A stretch of 64,000 nucleotides of DNA from Cryptomeria japonica (Eukaryota; Streptophyta; Pinopsida; Cupressales; Cupressaceae): assembly GCF_030272615.1 (NCBI RefSeq), contig NC_081411.1, forward strand, positions 838,416,136-838,480,135, in the 5' to 3' direction. Within the stretch, counting starts at the first letter, position 1. The number at the start of each line of letters is the position of its first letter. The translations under genes were made by a program, and so were the position numbers. Below, piece by piece: positions 33,610 through 45,509 of the stretch. A model generated the notes under the pieces. That model did no database searches. It was not told the DNA's origin and was given only the letters and a program-made list of their open reading frames with translations.

Positions 33610-35070
33610 GATCTATGGTTCTGGCTATTTCGCTAGGCGAAGTTGCTCATAGTTTAAAACCCATGAAGTTAAGAAAAGGCTTTGCGTTCTAAATGGTGAT
33701 TTTGGTCTAGTTTAAAGAGATCTCATCTTATCCAAGATCCAATGGCTGGCGTTATTTCGCAGCCTAAACTTGCAAGTGAAATACCTTTCGCGAAATGGCG
33801 AAAGCATTTGGTGGGACCCTACATGCAAGGATTTTTGAAGTGACTAACAGGTGATCAAGTCCCATTTGATCTGACGGTTCACGCTATTTTGCAGGATGAA
33901 AATGCTTGACAGTTAGCTTTTGCAAAGTTGCGAAATGACATGGCATTCCAAGTAGAAGGTCGAGCTAGTTGAGAGGGTGAGTAAGATGGTGGCATGTGGT
34001 AGAGGCTACAATAGTCAGAAATGCAGGTCTAAGAGTTAAAAGGTGGGTCCTAGAGGTGAGTCATGTCGCGGGATAAGAGGTGACCTAGCAGATGCAGGTG
34101 GTAAGAATTAATTGGAACCTAGTGTTTTCTCTCGGTAAATGAAAGACTGACATGTCAGCTCTGAAACTGACTAGATGCTAGGTGTTCGAGGTTGAGTTAG
34201 AAGGCCCATGTTTGTCAAAGTCTGTTCAAATGGTTAAGCACCAAGCAAGTAGAAAATGATCTGACGGCCCATGTGATTTTGCAAGGGTAAGATGCTTGTG
34301 CTTTATACCCCATGAAATGGTGAAAAGGTTTTTCGTTCCCAAAGATAGATAAAACATAAGGTTAAAAGAGGATCGACTTTGCTTTGATCCAACGGCCGGT
34401 GCTATTTTGCAGTTGTGAGATGCTTGAAGGATATGCTTCATGAAAGAGTGAAAGTAAAAGAGGTTCATCCAGGTGTCAGGCTAGATGGTGACCTGTCAGT
34501 GGACACGCAGTTTTAAAAGAAGTTGAGGGCCCGCCAAGGTAAAACCAGCGGTATAAAGGAGAGACATGTGGCTGACGTTGAATTAAATGCAAAAGGGTTT
34601 TCCAAAGCCAATGGTTGAGTGCCACATGGTAGCCAGTAGCCAATGAAAATGCAGTGTAAGTAAAGCAAGCATGAAGGTTTCCCTTAAAGGATGGTCATCT
34701 TTGAATTGATCCAATGCTTCATGCTATTTCGCAGCTTGAAGTTGATAGATGTTTAAGCTTCACAAAATAGCGAAAACCTCTAGCAGTCAATGTAGAGGTG
34801 CAGTTAGTAAAGATGTCAACGGTTTCGGTCAAAGTTAAACACTGAGCAGTTAGAGTTCCATCTAACGCCTGGCGTGGTTTCGCGAAGGAGAAGTGCTCAA
34901 AAAATAAAGTTTGTGAAATGGCGAAAAGAAGGTGGGGCCCAGTGTGGATGCAAGATTGTTAAGTTAGTATAATGACCGATCAAGTTTCTTTTGATCAGAT
35001 GGTTGGCACTATTTCGCAGGATGAAATTGCCTGAAGGTTATGCTTCGCGAAGTTGCGAAAGAGCGAAAGG
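33610..35070. repeat. Eight degenerate U3 modules, E2 3' LTR
   Basis: These are the counterparts of 19735-21190, near 33610, 33740, 33880, 34260, 34390, 34715, 34865 and 35000. Clear forms include TTTCGCGAAATGGCGAAAG (about 33787) and CTTCGCGAAGTTGCGAAAG (about 35042). Confidence 0.7.
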
Positions 35071-37068
35071 AAAGAATTATTGCGGAATCAATTCTAAAGT
35101 GATGACCGAAGCATGCGGAATCAATGTTGCAGTTAAGAGCTTGGGTACCATATATGATTTCCTATCAATCGGATGAAGGTATCTTTATAAAGAATTATTG
35201 CAAAGGAGTAGATACAGAGCCATTTTCTTCAAATATAGAGCAAGTCAATTCAGTTGCAGAGCGGATTCACTTGAGCTAAAAACATGTTTTCTTGTACTCT
35301 CATGTAGCAATTTCTTTGTGGTGTGCTTTAAATAAGATATTGATTTGTCATAGAACCATTTGTGGGTAGTATTTTGATTGCTTGCATTTTCAAAATGGTA
35401 CCTAAGAGAGAATTTTCTAGGAAAGTCAATTATCTAGAGAGGGCCATTTGTCATGACTTTCTTGAGCAGTTGACATTGTCAACTAATCAGGCATTGAAAG
35501 CAAAAGAATTAGTGCCTAGAGCTCCTCATTTGAAAATAGGAGAAGGGCTATATGATAAGGGTAACTGGTTGAGAGATCCACAGGTCAGATTGTCTGGGTT
35601 GGGGTTATTTAAGGTTGGATTTGGAATGAGGAATTCTCTAGCCCCATAAAATAGCATCTGGGAATTAGATGTAGGGAAGTTGGTAGTCCCAGGGGTATTT
35701 ATGGACATGGATCTGTTGACCCAAATTGCACTTAATTATGATCCAATCACAAGAAGCATTTGGGATATAAATGGAAAATCCCTTATTGAGATTAATACTG
35801 AAGAGTTCAGAAGTGCTTTTGGGCTAAATGAGTTTACAAATTTTTTTGAACCCATAAAATTCAAATCATTAGCTCAAGTATACAGTGCACAGAGGAATCA
35901 TCTTAGGAGTGGGCCTCTTAAGGATTTTTTTGTGAAGATAGGTGGGTTGATTGTCACAGTACCCAACACAGAAGAGCCCTTCTCATTAAATTTGTTCACC
36001 CTCAGAGCTAAGGGAATGTATTGGTCACTTTGCCAAGTTTTGGGAGAAGATGCTGAAGTGAATATTCCCAATCACTACTTGTTAATGATTGCTCATATTT
36101 TAAATCCTTCGCTCGTAGTAACATTTGATTATGCTTCTTTCATTGTTGATGCTATCCATGGAAGGTTAGTAGGAATAAAGAATGGAAAGGTGGATAGGCC
36201 TTTCAGATGGTACTCAATCCTGATGCATCTATTTCTATTCAAAGAAGGTGATTACTTTGCCAGTGGACTGGACCTTATCAAAGAGAAGGAAGGAGAAAAG
36301 ATGCCAGTGCAACTATGGAGTACTATCTTGTCATGGGATAGAGAGGATTCCAATTTCTTCGAGTTTGATAAATATTTTGCATCCAAGATTAGGACTCTCC
36401 TCTGCTTGGAGAACCCAAGAATCCCCAAGGTTCTTTTGGAATTCACTAGACCAAAAGAATTTGCAGAGAGCATAAAGATTGTTCATAATTGGGGTGACAT
36501 TTATCTGTACCTAGTCTCAACAGTTTTTAGAGTTTTTGGTTTCAGAGGAACTCCATTCTTGTTGCCTTATCAAGTCCCTCTCAAAGTGGGAATCGCAGAA
36601 GTCCTTAGACAAATTGGTAGTGTACAAGAGGCAGAACTAATAGGCAAGGGTAAAGGGACTATTTTCCCTATAGTTACCATAGCTCACCAATTTGTAATAA
36701 CTAAAGGAGTTTGCAATTGTTTTGAGGATTTTCTCAAACCTTATCATTTGTCAACTACAATATCCAGGTGTGTCGATCCAGAAGATTTATTTAATGGCAT
36801 GTTTAGAAAGAGAGCAACGTGTAGAGGTAGACCCCATCAATTTCAGTTTCTTGAAGACCTCATTAGAAATGAGTTCGATTTAGATGAGCAGGAGCTAAGG
36901 AAGGAGAAATGGGTGGCTTATAAGAAAGCCTTAGACTTTATGCATCAGTTTGATGCTAGCTATGACCCATTGTCTAGCTTTTTCCCTCTGGAGGAGAAAA
37001 AAAAGTTTTTAATTGTTTTCTTTGAGGATGTGATGCAAAACATGAAGGAGAAGAGGGAAGCTGTGATT

Positions 37069-37073
37069 AAAAG
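37069..37073. repeat. Target-site duplication of solo LTR, left copy
   Basis: AAAAG is repeated at 38692-38696 on the other side of the solo LTR. Confidence 0.92.
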
Positions 37074-38691
37074 TGTAGACATCTAAAAATGGTCAATGCT
37101 TGCGGAGTCATACTTTAACATTTGCGCATTGCCTTATTTTATTGTTCTTGCATCACATTAACATTTCTTTTATGTCGCACACTTGGTCTTTATCATTTGT
37201 GAGCATCGAGTCCTTCTTCTGCATTCTTCATTTGTCTCGCTTTCGAATTTGGTCTTGTCGATAACAATTCTCGTCGATCTTATCCTGTCGCATCAATGTG
37301 CATGCTCATTTGGCATATTTTGACATTGTCAATTCAATTTCATTTTGGGACATCATCAATCCTAATCGATGATAGAATTAGGGTTTTGTCATTTTCAATC
37401 TTGTCATCTTGCGATCAATTTGTCATCAATCATTGTCATTTTCAATCTTATCATCTTGTGATTGATTTGTCATCGATCGTTGTCATTTTCAATCTTGTCA
37501 TTTTGCGATCGATTTGTCATCAATCGTTGTCCTTTTCAATCTTCTCATCTTGCGATTGATTTGTCATCGATCATTGTCCTTGTCAATTTTGTCATCTTGC
37601 GATTGATTTGTCATCGATCGTTGTCATTTTCAATCTTCTCATTTTGTGATCGATTTGTCATCGATTGTCATCCTTCTCAATCATGTCAATTTGGATCAAT
37701 GAGTCATTGTTCCTTGTCAATTGGCACATTTACCAATCTCAATTGTTTATCAATCAAATCATTTATCAAGTTAGAAATCATGATCAAATCGAATTGACAT
37801 TAATTATCTTTTGTCAAGACCTAATTGTCATCCTTGCATTTCTAATTCATCTTCTAAGGTTTTATGATTTATTCATTTAATCTTGTTTGGAATTTTCCCT
37901 CTAGGTTAAATAATTTATTTATCCTAAGTCTTCTTGGCACAATTAAATATTTATTTAATTGGCTAATTAATTCCCTCTCTTTGTGTGAATTAATTAATGA
38001 ATGAAAAATTGTTAATTAATTCACTTAATTCCTAATTTCCTCATTTTCTAATTTTCCTAATTCCTTATTTCCTCATTTTCTAATTTCCTAATTTCAATTT
38101 CCACCTAATTAATTTCTCTCTAGTCTCTTCCTATTTTTGTGCTTCGCTGGAAGCATGAATTTCTCATGCGTCATACTATTGGCATAGCAAGATGTCATAA
38201 GCTTCTAGTCCTCTAACCTTTGTATTGCCAATATGTCATAATTCATGACATAGAAGGTGTCATAACCTTCTTCCTTCAACTCAATTGTGCCATTTTTGAA
38301 ATCAATTGCCTCTAATATCAATTTCATGCTAATCTTGTCTTTTCTCCAATTTATCTATAAATTGGATGAATTTCTTCAATCAAAGGGCCGAATCAATCAC
38401 GCTTCTAGTACCCTTATGCTGTCGTCTCATCTTGTCAATCTTGCTTTCATATTATACTTATGCACTTGAAGGTGAGATCCACAAAACAAAGTAATTTGAA
38501 GGAGAAAGAAGGACAATGGAGATTTTTGGAGGAGATATTCACATTTGCGATGGTTTGCATTTGAATTGAATGTCTTGTTTTTCATGCATCTCTATTGAAT
38601 GTAATTAGGATTTGTCACTGCATTTTAGTTTTCGCGATTGAGCTAGTTTAATTTCTTTTTTGCTTTGATGATTTCCATATTCCTATCTACA
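37074..38691. mobile_element. Solo LTR (1618 bp) inside the E2 LTR ORF
   Basis: It has the termini TGTAGAC...TCTACA and a five-base duplication, AAAAG. Its sequence is absent from the 5' LTR at the same place. It has no coding content. It contains a six-copy 47-bp tandem array. Its orientation and family cannot be told from the LTR alone. The internal part was presumably lost by recombination between its LTRs. Confidence 0.92.
37388..37669. repeat. 47-bp tandem array in the solo LTR
   Basis: Six copies of GTCATTTTCAATCTTGTC followed by ATCTTGCGATYGATTTGTCA and TCGATCGTT, with a degenerate seventh. Differences between copies are mostly C/T and G/A. Confidence 0.92.
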
Positions 38692-38696
38692 AAAAG
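38692..38696. repeat. Target-site duplication of solo LTR, right copy
   Basis: AAAAG, matching 37069-37073. Confidence 0.92.
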
Positions 38697-39763
38697 CAAC
38701 CTTGAAAAGGCAAGAATGATTCTAAGTAGGTCTGACTCCACCAAAGTAATCCCTCCTAGTGTCTACACCCTACACAAGAAATCTAGTTATAGTGTGATGA
38801 TGCATACAACAGGGGATCCGTCTACCTCCAAAGGAAAGAGGAAGATACAAGATGTTATTGACATTCAAGAGAGCCCTAAAAGACAAAGAGTAGGAAAAGA
38901 GGTACAATCTATTATACCTTTGTACTCTCCATCCCAATCCCCTATCCACATAGGAGATGAGCAAGTAGTAGCTGAGCAAATATAGTTGGGCAGTTTAGGG
39001 GAAATTGCCTACACATATGATGAGATAGAGGAAGGAATGCCAAAAGAACCCCTTGCTTCCAAAATGGACATTACCACCACTAAACTTAAAGGCCAGGAGT
39101 TGGATCCTAAGATAAAGCAAGCCAGTGATGTTTTCTTGTCTAACAACAATTTTGTTACCTCAGGAGCATTTATGCAGTTTGTATGGAAACAAAATATAGA
39201 TAAATACAATACAAGATGCGAGAATAGAAAAGGTGAGCAGCCTAGAAAAGATCTATCTCTGGTAGAGGAAGAAATAAAATAGAAAATGATGGAAGAATTT
39301 AGGACCATCACTCCTGAGCAAGGAAGGGATATGGTGGCACAAGCTGGAGTGCTTATTCTCCCTAAGTGGGACATAGCAGATGCCCTAGTTCTGGATGCAG
39401 TAAGGAAAGAAACCAAGCCCATGGAGGGAATCACTTTTAGCAAGGATAATGCTGCACTCATCATGTGGTCTCTCAAGAGAGATGAGAGTAAGAGAAGCAA
39501 AGATACCCCAGGGTCAAGCTACCTTGGTGGAATGATAGTGAAGAGAGTGCAAAACACAAGGGTGGTAGAAACTGCTAGTATTGTGTTAGAAACTACAAAA
39601 TTTAGTGTTGCAGTAGCAGAAAAGGAGGCCAAGGAGAAAGAAGACCTCCAAGTCAAGTTGGAGACAATTTTGAAGGCCTATAACAGTCTTAAGGAAGAGG
39701 TAAGAGGTAGAGATAGCATCATTGCCAAGCTGCAAAGCCATTTGACAGGATAGTACCATCAAG

Positions 39764-39846
39764 GTGAGTCTTCAACACTAATGATCTCCTCTTCTCCTAC
39801 AAGACCTCCACTACCAGCCCCATCATTGAGTTCCCACCATCTCTAG
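39764..39846 (+). other. Candidate 83-nt intron in LTR ORF (3' LTR copy)
   Basis: Same donor and acceptor as at 24204-24286. The upstream frame would otherwise end at TAG 39844, and the downstream frame opens only after TGA 39765. Removing the 83 nt makes a phase-1 join coding ...HQ-APSSSQ.... An ancestral frameshift in the linker is the alternative. Confidence 0.45.
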
Positions 39847-41573
39847 CACCCTCCAGCTCCCAGATGATTGAGATTACTCCTCAAGTGCTAGAGAATTTGA
39901 AACAGGCTCAGGCCCAATATGCCAAGAAATATGAGGATAAAGTAAGAGCTATTATTTCAAGTTTTGGAGATACAATGAGTGCTTCATTGCTATACAGTAA
40001 TATAAGCAGTATTTTGGAAATGAGGAATGAGCTCAATGGAGATAAAGCCATTCTGACACCTATTTTTGACAAATGGAGGCCTAGAGAGCATGACTTGGAG
40101 TCTATTTGTGCCTCTTATGATGAAGCAAGGGCCAATCCTATCATCAAATCCACTTGTGATACCACCAAAGATCTAGTGAAACTAGCAGAAGGGGTGGATA
40201 ATGCTGATAGGAAAATTAACTTGTACAAAAAGGAATATACTGATCAGGTTTTTGAGTTGCTCCCAAGAGTTTTTGCTAGCCCAGATCAACTAAAGGACAA
40301 ACAATTGTGGATTAAGGAATTAGAGGCCAAACTATCAGCTAGAATTAAAGGAATTGTTGATCTAGATGATGATTCCTTCTTTGTTGTAAGAATTTAGGAG
40401 ATAGAGAAAATCAAATCTCATTATGGTTTTCTCAATTTAGAAGTCAACAAGATGTGAAATTCCTAGAAAAGGTTGACCAAGGCTAAGACAAAAGTGATTG
40501 ATTTCGCGTGGCCAACTGATGATGTATACAATGAGTAGAAAATAAAATATGCCTTCCAGGATGCAGAGCAGTTAGAAGAGGTTGCAACTGAACAACAAGC
40601 AGAAGAAGTTGCAGAGGTCGAAAAGGACTTGCAACCGGTTTTGCAAAAAGTTTTGTAACTTCTTCTTGAACTGCAAATCATTGTAACAAATTCTCCTAGG
40701 AAAGTCCGAATCTATGTGCATCCATATTGTTATAAATGGATACCAGGATTGGTTAAAAAAGAGGATCACAAAGAAATGTAAGAAAACACTGTAGAAATTT
40801 ATCTGAGCTTTTCTAAGTGTAATGGAGAATATTCAAAAGTTTTTGTAATACTTTTCTTGAAAATATATCAATATATAGACCATCGGTTTTGAGTAAAACT
40901 TTGTGTCATCTTTGAATGTGCTTGTAGTTGTTTATTGTTTCATGCTGAATAATCCAGGGTTATTTCATTTGAACAGGGATTGTAAGGCAATTTTTAGTAG
41001 ATGTGCTTGCTAGCTTTTCTCTTTAGGAGGGGAATTAAATATGCAGGGATCACCTCTATTAGTAAATTCTTCATAGGATATTTTGAATCTTGATGAGCAT
41101 AGTTTGATTTGGTGTGCATAAATTCTCATGTATGTCAGGCATGTATAGAGATTAGAAGAAGCCAAACCAATGGGATGTGTAGGGATATTTTATTTGAGTA
41201 TTGTTTGAATTTACATGACTCTGTGACGTTGGATAAGGCACTGGTATAGATCAAGGTTGTCTATTGCATGTTTTGTGGATCAAAATACTGAATATGATTA
41301 TAATTTTCATTCCTTTGTTTCTGTTGGTTTCAAGGTGATTAGATCCACTGGTTTTCTAGACTGGTTTTTTGTGGATTTATCTTTTGAAAGTGTGAATTTA
41401 GTTCACAAAGGTATACCCGCCTGGAATCTGAGTAAGTTCAAAGTGTAGAAGGTTAGATCAAACCTTGTCATATGTTGTCCTAAGAGTTTCCTTCCCTTTA
41501 ATATCTCTTCTGCATAGAGTTTAAATCATTTTATTATAAGGAGGTTGAGGTGAATTAGATTTTGAAGACAACA

Positions 41574-41578
41574 TGTCT
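41574..41578. repeat. Target-site duplication of E2, right copy
   Basis: TGTCT, matching 19394-19398. Confidence 0.93.
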
Positions 41579-44500
41579 TTCAATATTTGCTTAAGCCATA
41601 GTACCTATGTACAGTTAGTTTCTGCTGCAACATATTCTAATTCTGTTGTTGATAAAGATGTACAACTATGTTTCTTACTCAACCAAGACACTAATCTCTT
41701 TCCAAGAAATAATGCTCTGCCAGTGGTTCTTTTTCTATCATCCACATCTCCTACCTAATTTGCATCTGTGTATGTACATAGATCAAAATTTTCATCTCTA
41801 GGATACCATAATCCAAGATTTGCAGTACCTTGTAAGTATGGGAAAATCCTTTTTACTGATTCATGATTTTCTCTAGGATTACTTTGAAATTTAGAAACAA
41901 TACATACTGCATTCATAATATCAAGTCTGGTTTGTGTTAGATACAATAAACCTCCTATCATAGATTTGTATCTAGTTGGATTAACAGGTGTAGATTCATC
42001 CCTTTGAGACAATTTGTTATTTGTAGTCATAGGTGTGCTTATCGGTTTATAGTTCTCCATCCCAAATTTATTTAGTAACTCTTTCAAGTACTTGGATTGA
42101 CTAAAAATATACCTTTGTCAGTCTGTGAAATCTGCAATCCTAAAAAGAATTTTATTTCTCCAATCAGAGACATTTCAAATTCTTGCTACATTTTAATAGA
42201 AAATTCCTTACATAATCCATCTTCTCCTCCAAAGATTATATCATCAACAAATACTTCTATAATCAAGATTTCATCATTAGTTATTTTGTAATATAAATTG
42301 TTGTCTGCATTTCCTTTAGTTAAACCAATCTTTAAAAGATACTTATCCAACCTTGCATACCAAGCTCTTGGGGCTTGTTTCAGTCCATACAAAGATTTTC
42401 TTAACCTGCAAACCATATCATTGTCATCTGTCAAAGAAAATCCATCAGGTTGTTCAATATATACTTCCTCTTCAAGGTCTCCATTCAAGAATGCACATTT
42501 AATATCCATTTGATAAATTTTGTAGTTCTTATGTGCTGCAAAAGCCAAGAATAATCTGACTGCATTAATTCTAGCTACCGGTGCAAAGGTTTCATTGTAA
42601 TCAACTCCTTCTTTCTGAGAATATCCCTTACACACTAGTCTTGCTTTATTTCTGACAACCTTACCATCTTCATTAAGTTTGTTTCTAAATACCCATTTGG
42701 TTCTAATTACATTTTTATCTCTAGGCTGGGGAACTAATGTCCAAGTATTATTTTTCTCAATTTGTTCTAATTCTTCTTCCATAGCTTTAATCCAAAATTT
42801 ATCTTCACATGCCTCATTAATAGATGATGGTTCAATTTGAGAAATAAGACATATCTCTTCATTTTCCAATCTTCCTCTTGTCATAACTCCTTTAAATTTG
42901 TTTCCAATTATCTGATCTTCAGAGTGATTCAGTCTTACATACTGGGGTGTCTTAGTTTGCTATTGTTCTTCAATTATTGTGGAATCCTCTGATGGTACTG
43001 GGGTAACTGGATCTTCATTCTGTACTGGTGGATTTAGAGTAGGTTCATTTGTCACAATTTCTATTGCCGGTTCAGAGTCTATATACCTTGAAGTTCGTCT
43101 GAATTGTTCATCAATTTTTACATTTGTACTTTCAATAATTTTCTGCAATCTTTTGTTAAAACATCTATATGCCTTGCTCTTAGATGAATAACCAAGAAAT
43201 ATTCCTTTATCACGTATAGGATCAAATTTGCCAATATACTCATCTCTTCTAATATAACATTTACTTCCAAAAATTATGAAATACTTAAGAGTAGGAGTAT
43301 TACCAAACCATAGTTCATGAGGGGTCTTACTGGTTTCACATTTTATGTGAACTTTGTTGAATGTATAGACCACTGTGCTAACTACTTCTCTCCAATACAC
43401 ATGTGGTAAATTTGCTTCAGATAACATACTTCTTGCTGCATCCAAGATAGTTCTATTTTTCCTTTCAACAACTCCATTCTGTTGTGGTGTCTAAGGTGCT
43501 GATAATTGTCTTCTGATTCCATTCACTTCACAAAATGTATTAAAGTCTTTAGATGTGAATTCTCCTCCTTGATCTGATCTTAAACATTTGATTTTCTTAC
43601 CAGTTTCATTTTCAACCATTGCTTTGAATAGTTTGAACTTTCCAAGTGCTTCTAATTTTTCTCTGAGAAAAGTAACCAAACACATTCTAGAATAATTATC
43701 AATAATTAGCATGAAATATCTATCACCTTATAAGCTTTTAGTTCTAGCTGGACCACATAAATCAGTGTGAATCAAATCAAGAGCATTATTGGATTTTTTT
43801 GGAATACTTTTGAAACTAGCTCTAACTTGTTTTCCAAATTGACATTCCTTACAAATTATATTATGAGGTTTCACAATTCTAGGTAGATCTCTAACTACCT
43901 TAGAAGTACCGATTTTCACCATGTAATCAAAGTTTACATGACATAGTCTCTTATGCCATAACCAACTTTCATCTATATGTGCAATCAAGCATGCCTTTTC
44001 ACTGTTATTCAAATGAAAGATATTACCTCTAGTATGATTACCGGTTGCAATTTCCAAACTAGTTCTATTCATGATTTTGCATTTTCCATTCTTAAATTGT
44101 AACTGAAATCCTTTCTCAACCAATTGACTAACACTTAAAAGATTATGCTTTAATCCATCAACATAGTAGACATTGTCAGTGTTATGCTTACTATCAAGAG
44201 ATATTGTACCCTTACCTTTGATTGAACAGGCTTTGTCATCTCCAAATCTTACTAAACCTCCATTGTATTCTTGAAAGTTTAAGAATTTACCTTTGTCTCC
44301 TATCATATGATGTAAGCATCCCGAGTCAATGATCCATGAATCCTTTACTTCAAATTTAGCTGCTAGGGCTTGTTCCATCGGTTGAGCAGTAGGTGCCGGT
44401 TGATCTTCTGTTATAGCAACAAAAACCCATCCATTGTCTACTAGATCCTCATCAGAATCATTAGTCACACCTTCATCAACAATGTAACAAGATTTGTCTT

Positions 44501-45453
44501 TGTTCTTCTTAAATTTGTATCTCTGATATTCAGGATTAGGCTTGTATGTTATTCTAGCTTCTTCTCTTAGTCTAGCATGTCTATCAGGGCATCTCAAAGC
44601 CATATGACCAATCTTGTTGCAGTTAAAACATTTAAAAGGTTCTTTACCTTCATACTTACTTCCAACTAGACCTTTAAGCATTTTCCTTGCAAATAGTCCT
44701 TCAAGTTCTTCAATTTCTTCAATCTCCTTCCTAGTTTCTTCAAGTTCTCTTGCATAAAAGTTTTTCCAATCTAATTTGTCAAATGATGGAGCATATGATG
44801 TTGATGCTTTAAAGGCCAAATCTATCTTTATAGTAGCAACAGGACCAAATTCCTCCATTTCAAAAGCTGAAAGTTTTCCAATCAATGTATCCCTAGTTAC
44901 TAATGTATTAGGCATTGTTCTCAACTCATTTATAGTAGTAACCTTCATTTTATATGTCGGTGGCAATCCTCTTAAAATATTTGAAACAATTTCATCCTCA
45001 CTCAAGGTTCCTCCACAACATTTAATGCCCAAAATAATTTCATTTACTCTTTCCATAAAAGCAGAAATCCTTTCATCTTCTTCCATTTTCAGATGTTCAT
45101 ACCTGACTTGGAAGCTTTCAAGTTTTGCATTCTTGACTATGGAATCTCCTTCATTCAGTGTTTCCAAATGATCCCAAATAGCTTTAGCAGTAGACATATT
45201 TTATAATCCCATGATTTGTTGATTTGATAATGCACTCAAAAGTTCTTCTCTTGCTTTGCAACCATTCTCCTCATCTTCAGCTAAGGTAGTTGGATTGAGC
45301 TAACTAGCTACAATAGCAGTATAACCTTTCTTTGTAACTTCCTAGATGTCTTTACCAATGCAATTCAGATGTGTCTCCATTTTGATCTTCCATATCCCAT
45401 AGTTGGTTCCATCAAGTTTAGGATTGTCCTTCCAGAAATAATTAGTAGACATT
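41579..45453 (-). pseudogene. E3 copia gag-pol, main part
   Basis: The minus-strand ATG is at 45453 (MSTNYFWKD). Order: gag (UBN2-like) with SFQVRYEHLKMEEDERISAF; CCHC knuckle CFNCNKIGHMALRCP; protease (SWIIDSG); integrase zinc region (WLWHKRLCHVNF...CKECQFGKQ); DDE core (HTDLCG, SDQGGEF, NGVVERKN); reverse transcriptase with FVDDIIFGG; start of RNase H. There are several stops in the first 130 codons and later, and a one-base deletion near 42100, seen by comparison with E4. Integrase and RT catalytic residues are kept. The C-terminal end lies beyond E2 at 19398-19122. Confidence 0.93.
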
Positions 45454-45495
45454 GAATCTCCTCAAGTTGTTAAACTTCTCCAAAAAGAGGACTGA

Positions 45496-45507
45496 GCTCT
45501 GATACCA
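45496..45507 (-). other. E3 primer binding site (initiator tRNA-Met type)
   Basis: GCTCTGATACCA on the plus strand is the exact complement of TGGTATCAGAGC, two bases from the LTR. Confidence 0.93.
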
Positions 45508-45509
45508 AT

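Larger units (their letters stand above)
35395..40658 (+). pseudogene. E2 LTR-encoded ORF, 3' LTR copy (about 1185 codons, unknown protein)
   Basis: The ATG at 35395 (MVPKREFSRKVNYL) opens a frame read to 37073, interrupted by a solo LTR, resumed at 38697, then shifted at 39764-39846 (candidate intron) and ended by TAA 40656. The best open block is 35680-37086. The N-terminal 560 residues include DLLTQIALNYDPITRSI, RSAFGLNEF and FRVFGFRGTPFLLPYQ; a Ser/Lys linker follows (SKGKRKIQDVIDIQESPKRQ), then helical, charged C-terminal segments (LQVKLETILKAYNSLKEEV). Stops: TAA 35647 (CAA in the other LTR), TAG 38983, TAG 39280 and TAG 40395 (the last two shared by both LTRs), TAG 39751 (CAG in the other LTR), and a few near the end. 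The protein is not gag, pol or envelope as far as I can tell. I know no function. Confidence 0.8.
19399..41573 (+). mobile_element. E2: giant Ty3/gypsy Tat-type element with coding LTRs
   Basis: LTR termini are TGTTGTC and GACAACA. The 5' LTR is 19399-26016 (6.6 kb) and the 3' LTR is 33275-41573 (8.3 kb, of which 1623 bp is a later solo LTR and its duplication). The 7.3-kb interior has a Tat-type primer site, gag, protease, archaeal-type RNase H, reverse transcriptase, RNase H and integrase. About 20.5 kb without the solo LTR puts it in the size range known for Ogre/Tat elements. Unusually, each LTR carries a long sense ORF. The LTR copies differ by 5 in 135 bases in one aligned stretch. It is decayed throughout. 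Confidence 0.93.
33275..41573 (+). repeat. E2 3' LTR (interrupted by a solo LTR)
   Basis: It starts TATTGTCAATA (the terminal TG has become TA) and ends GAAGACAACA. Without the insertion it is about 6676 bp. It keeps the 106 bp missing from the 5' LTR and more CpG sites in the U3 modules. It carries the more complete copy of the LTR ORF. Confidence 0.93.

Noticed and set aside
37296-37797. Ser/Ile-rich ORFs in the solo LTR, and a CRISPR-like reading of the 47-bp array
   Set aside because: The units are directly adjacent with no unique spacers and 47 is not a multiple of three, so this is a plain tandem repeat.
42097-44800. Plus-strand ORFs within the E3 copia region (for example 42298-42513 and 44776-45171)
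   Set aside because: They are antisense shadows of the copia polyprotein, which has clear RT, integrase and gag motifs on the minus strand.
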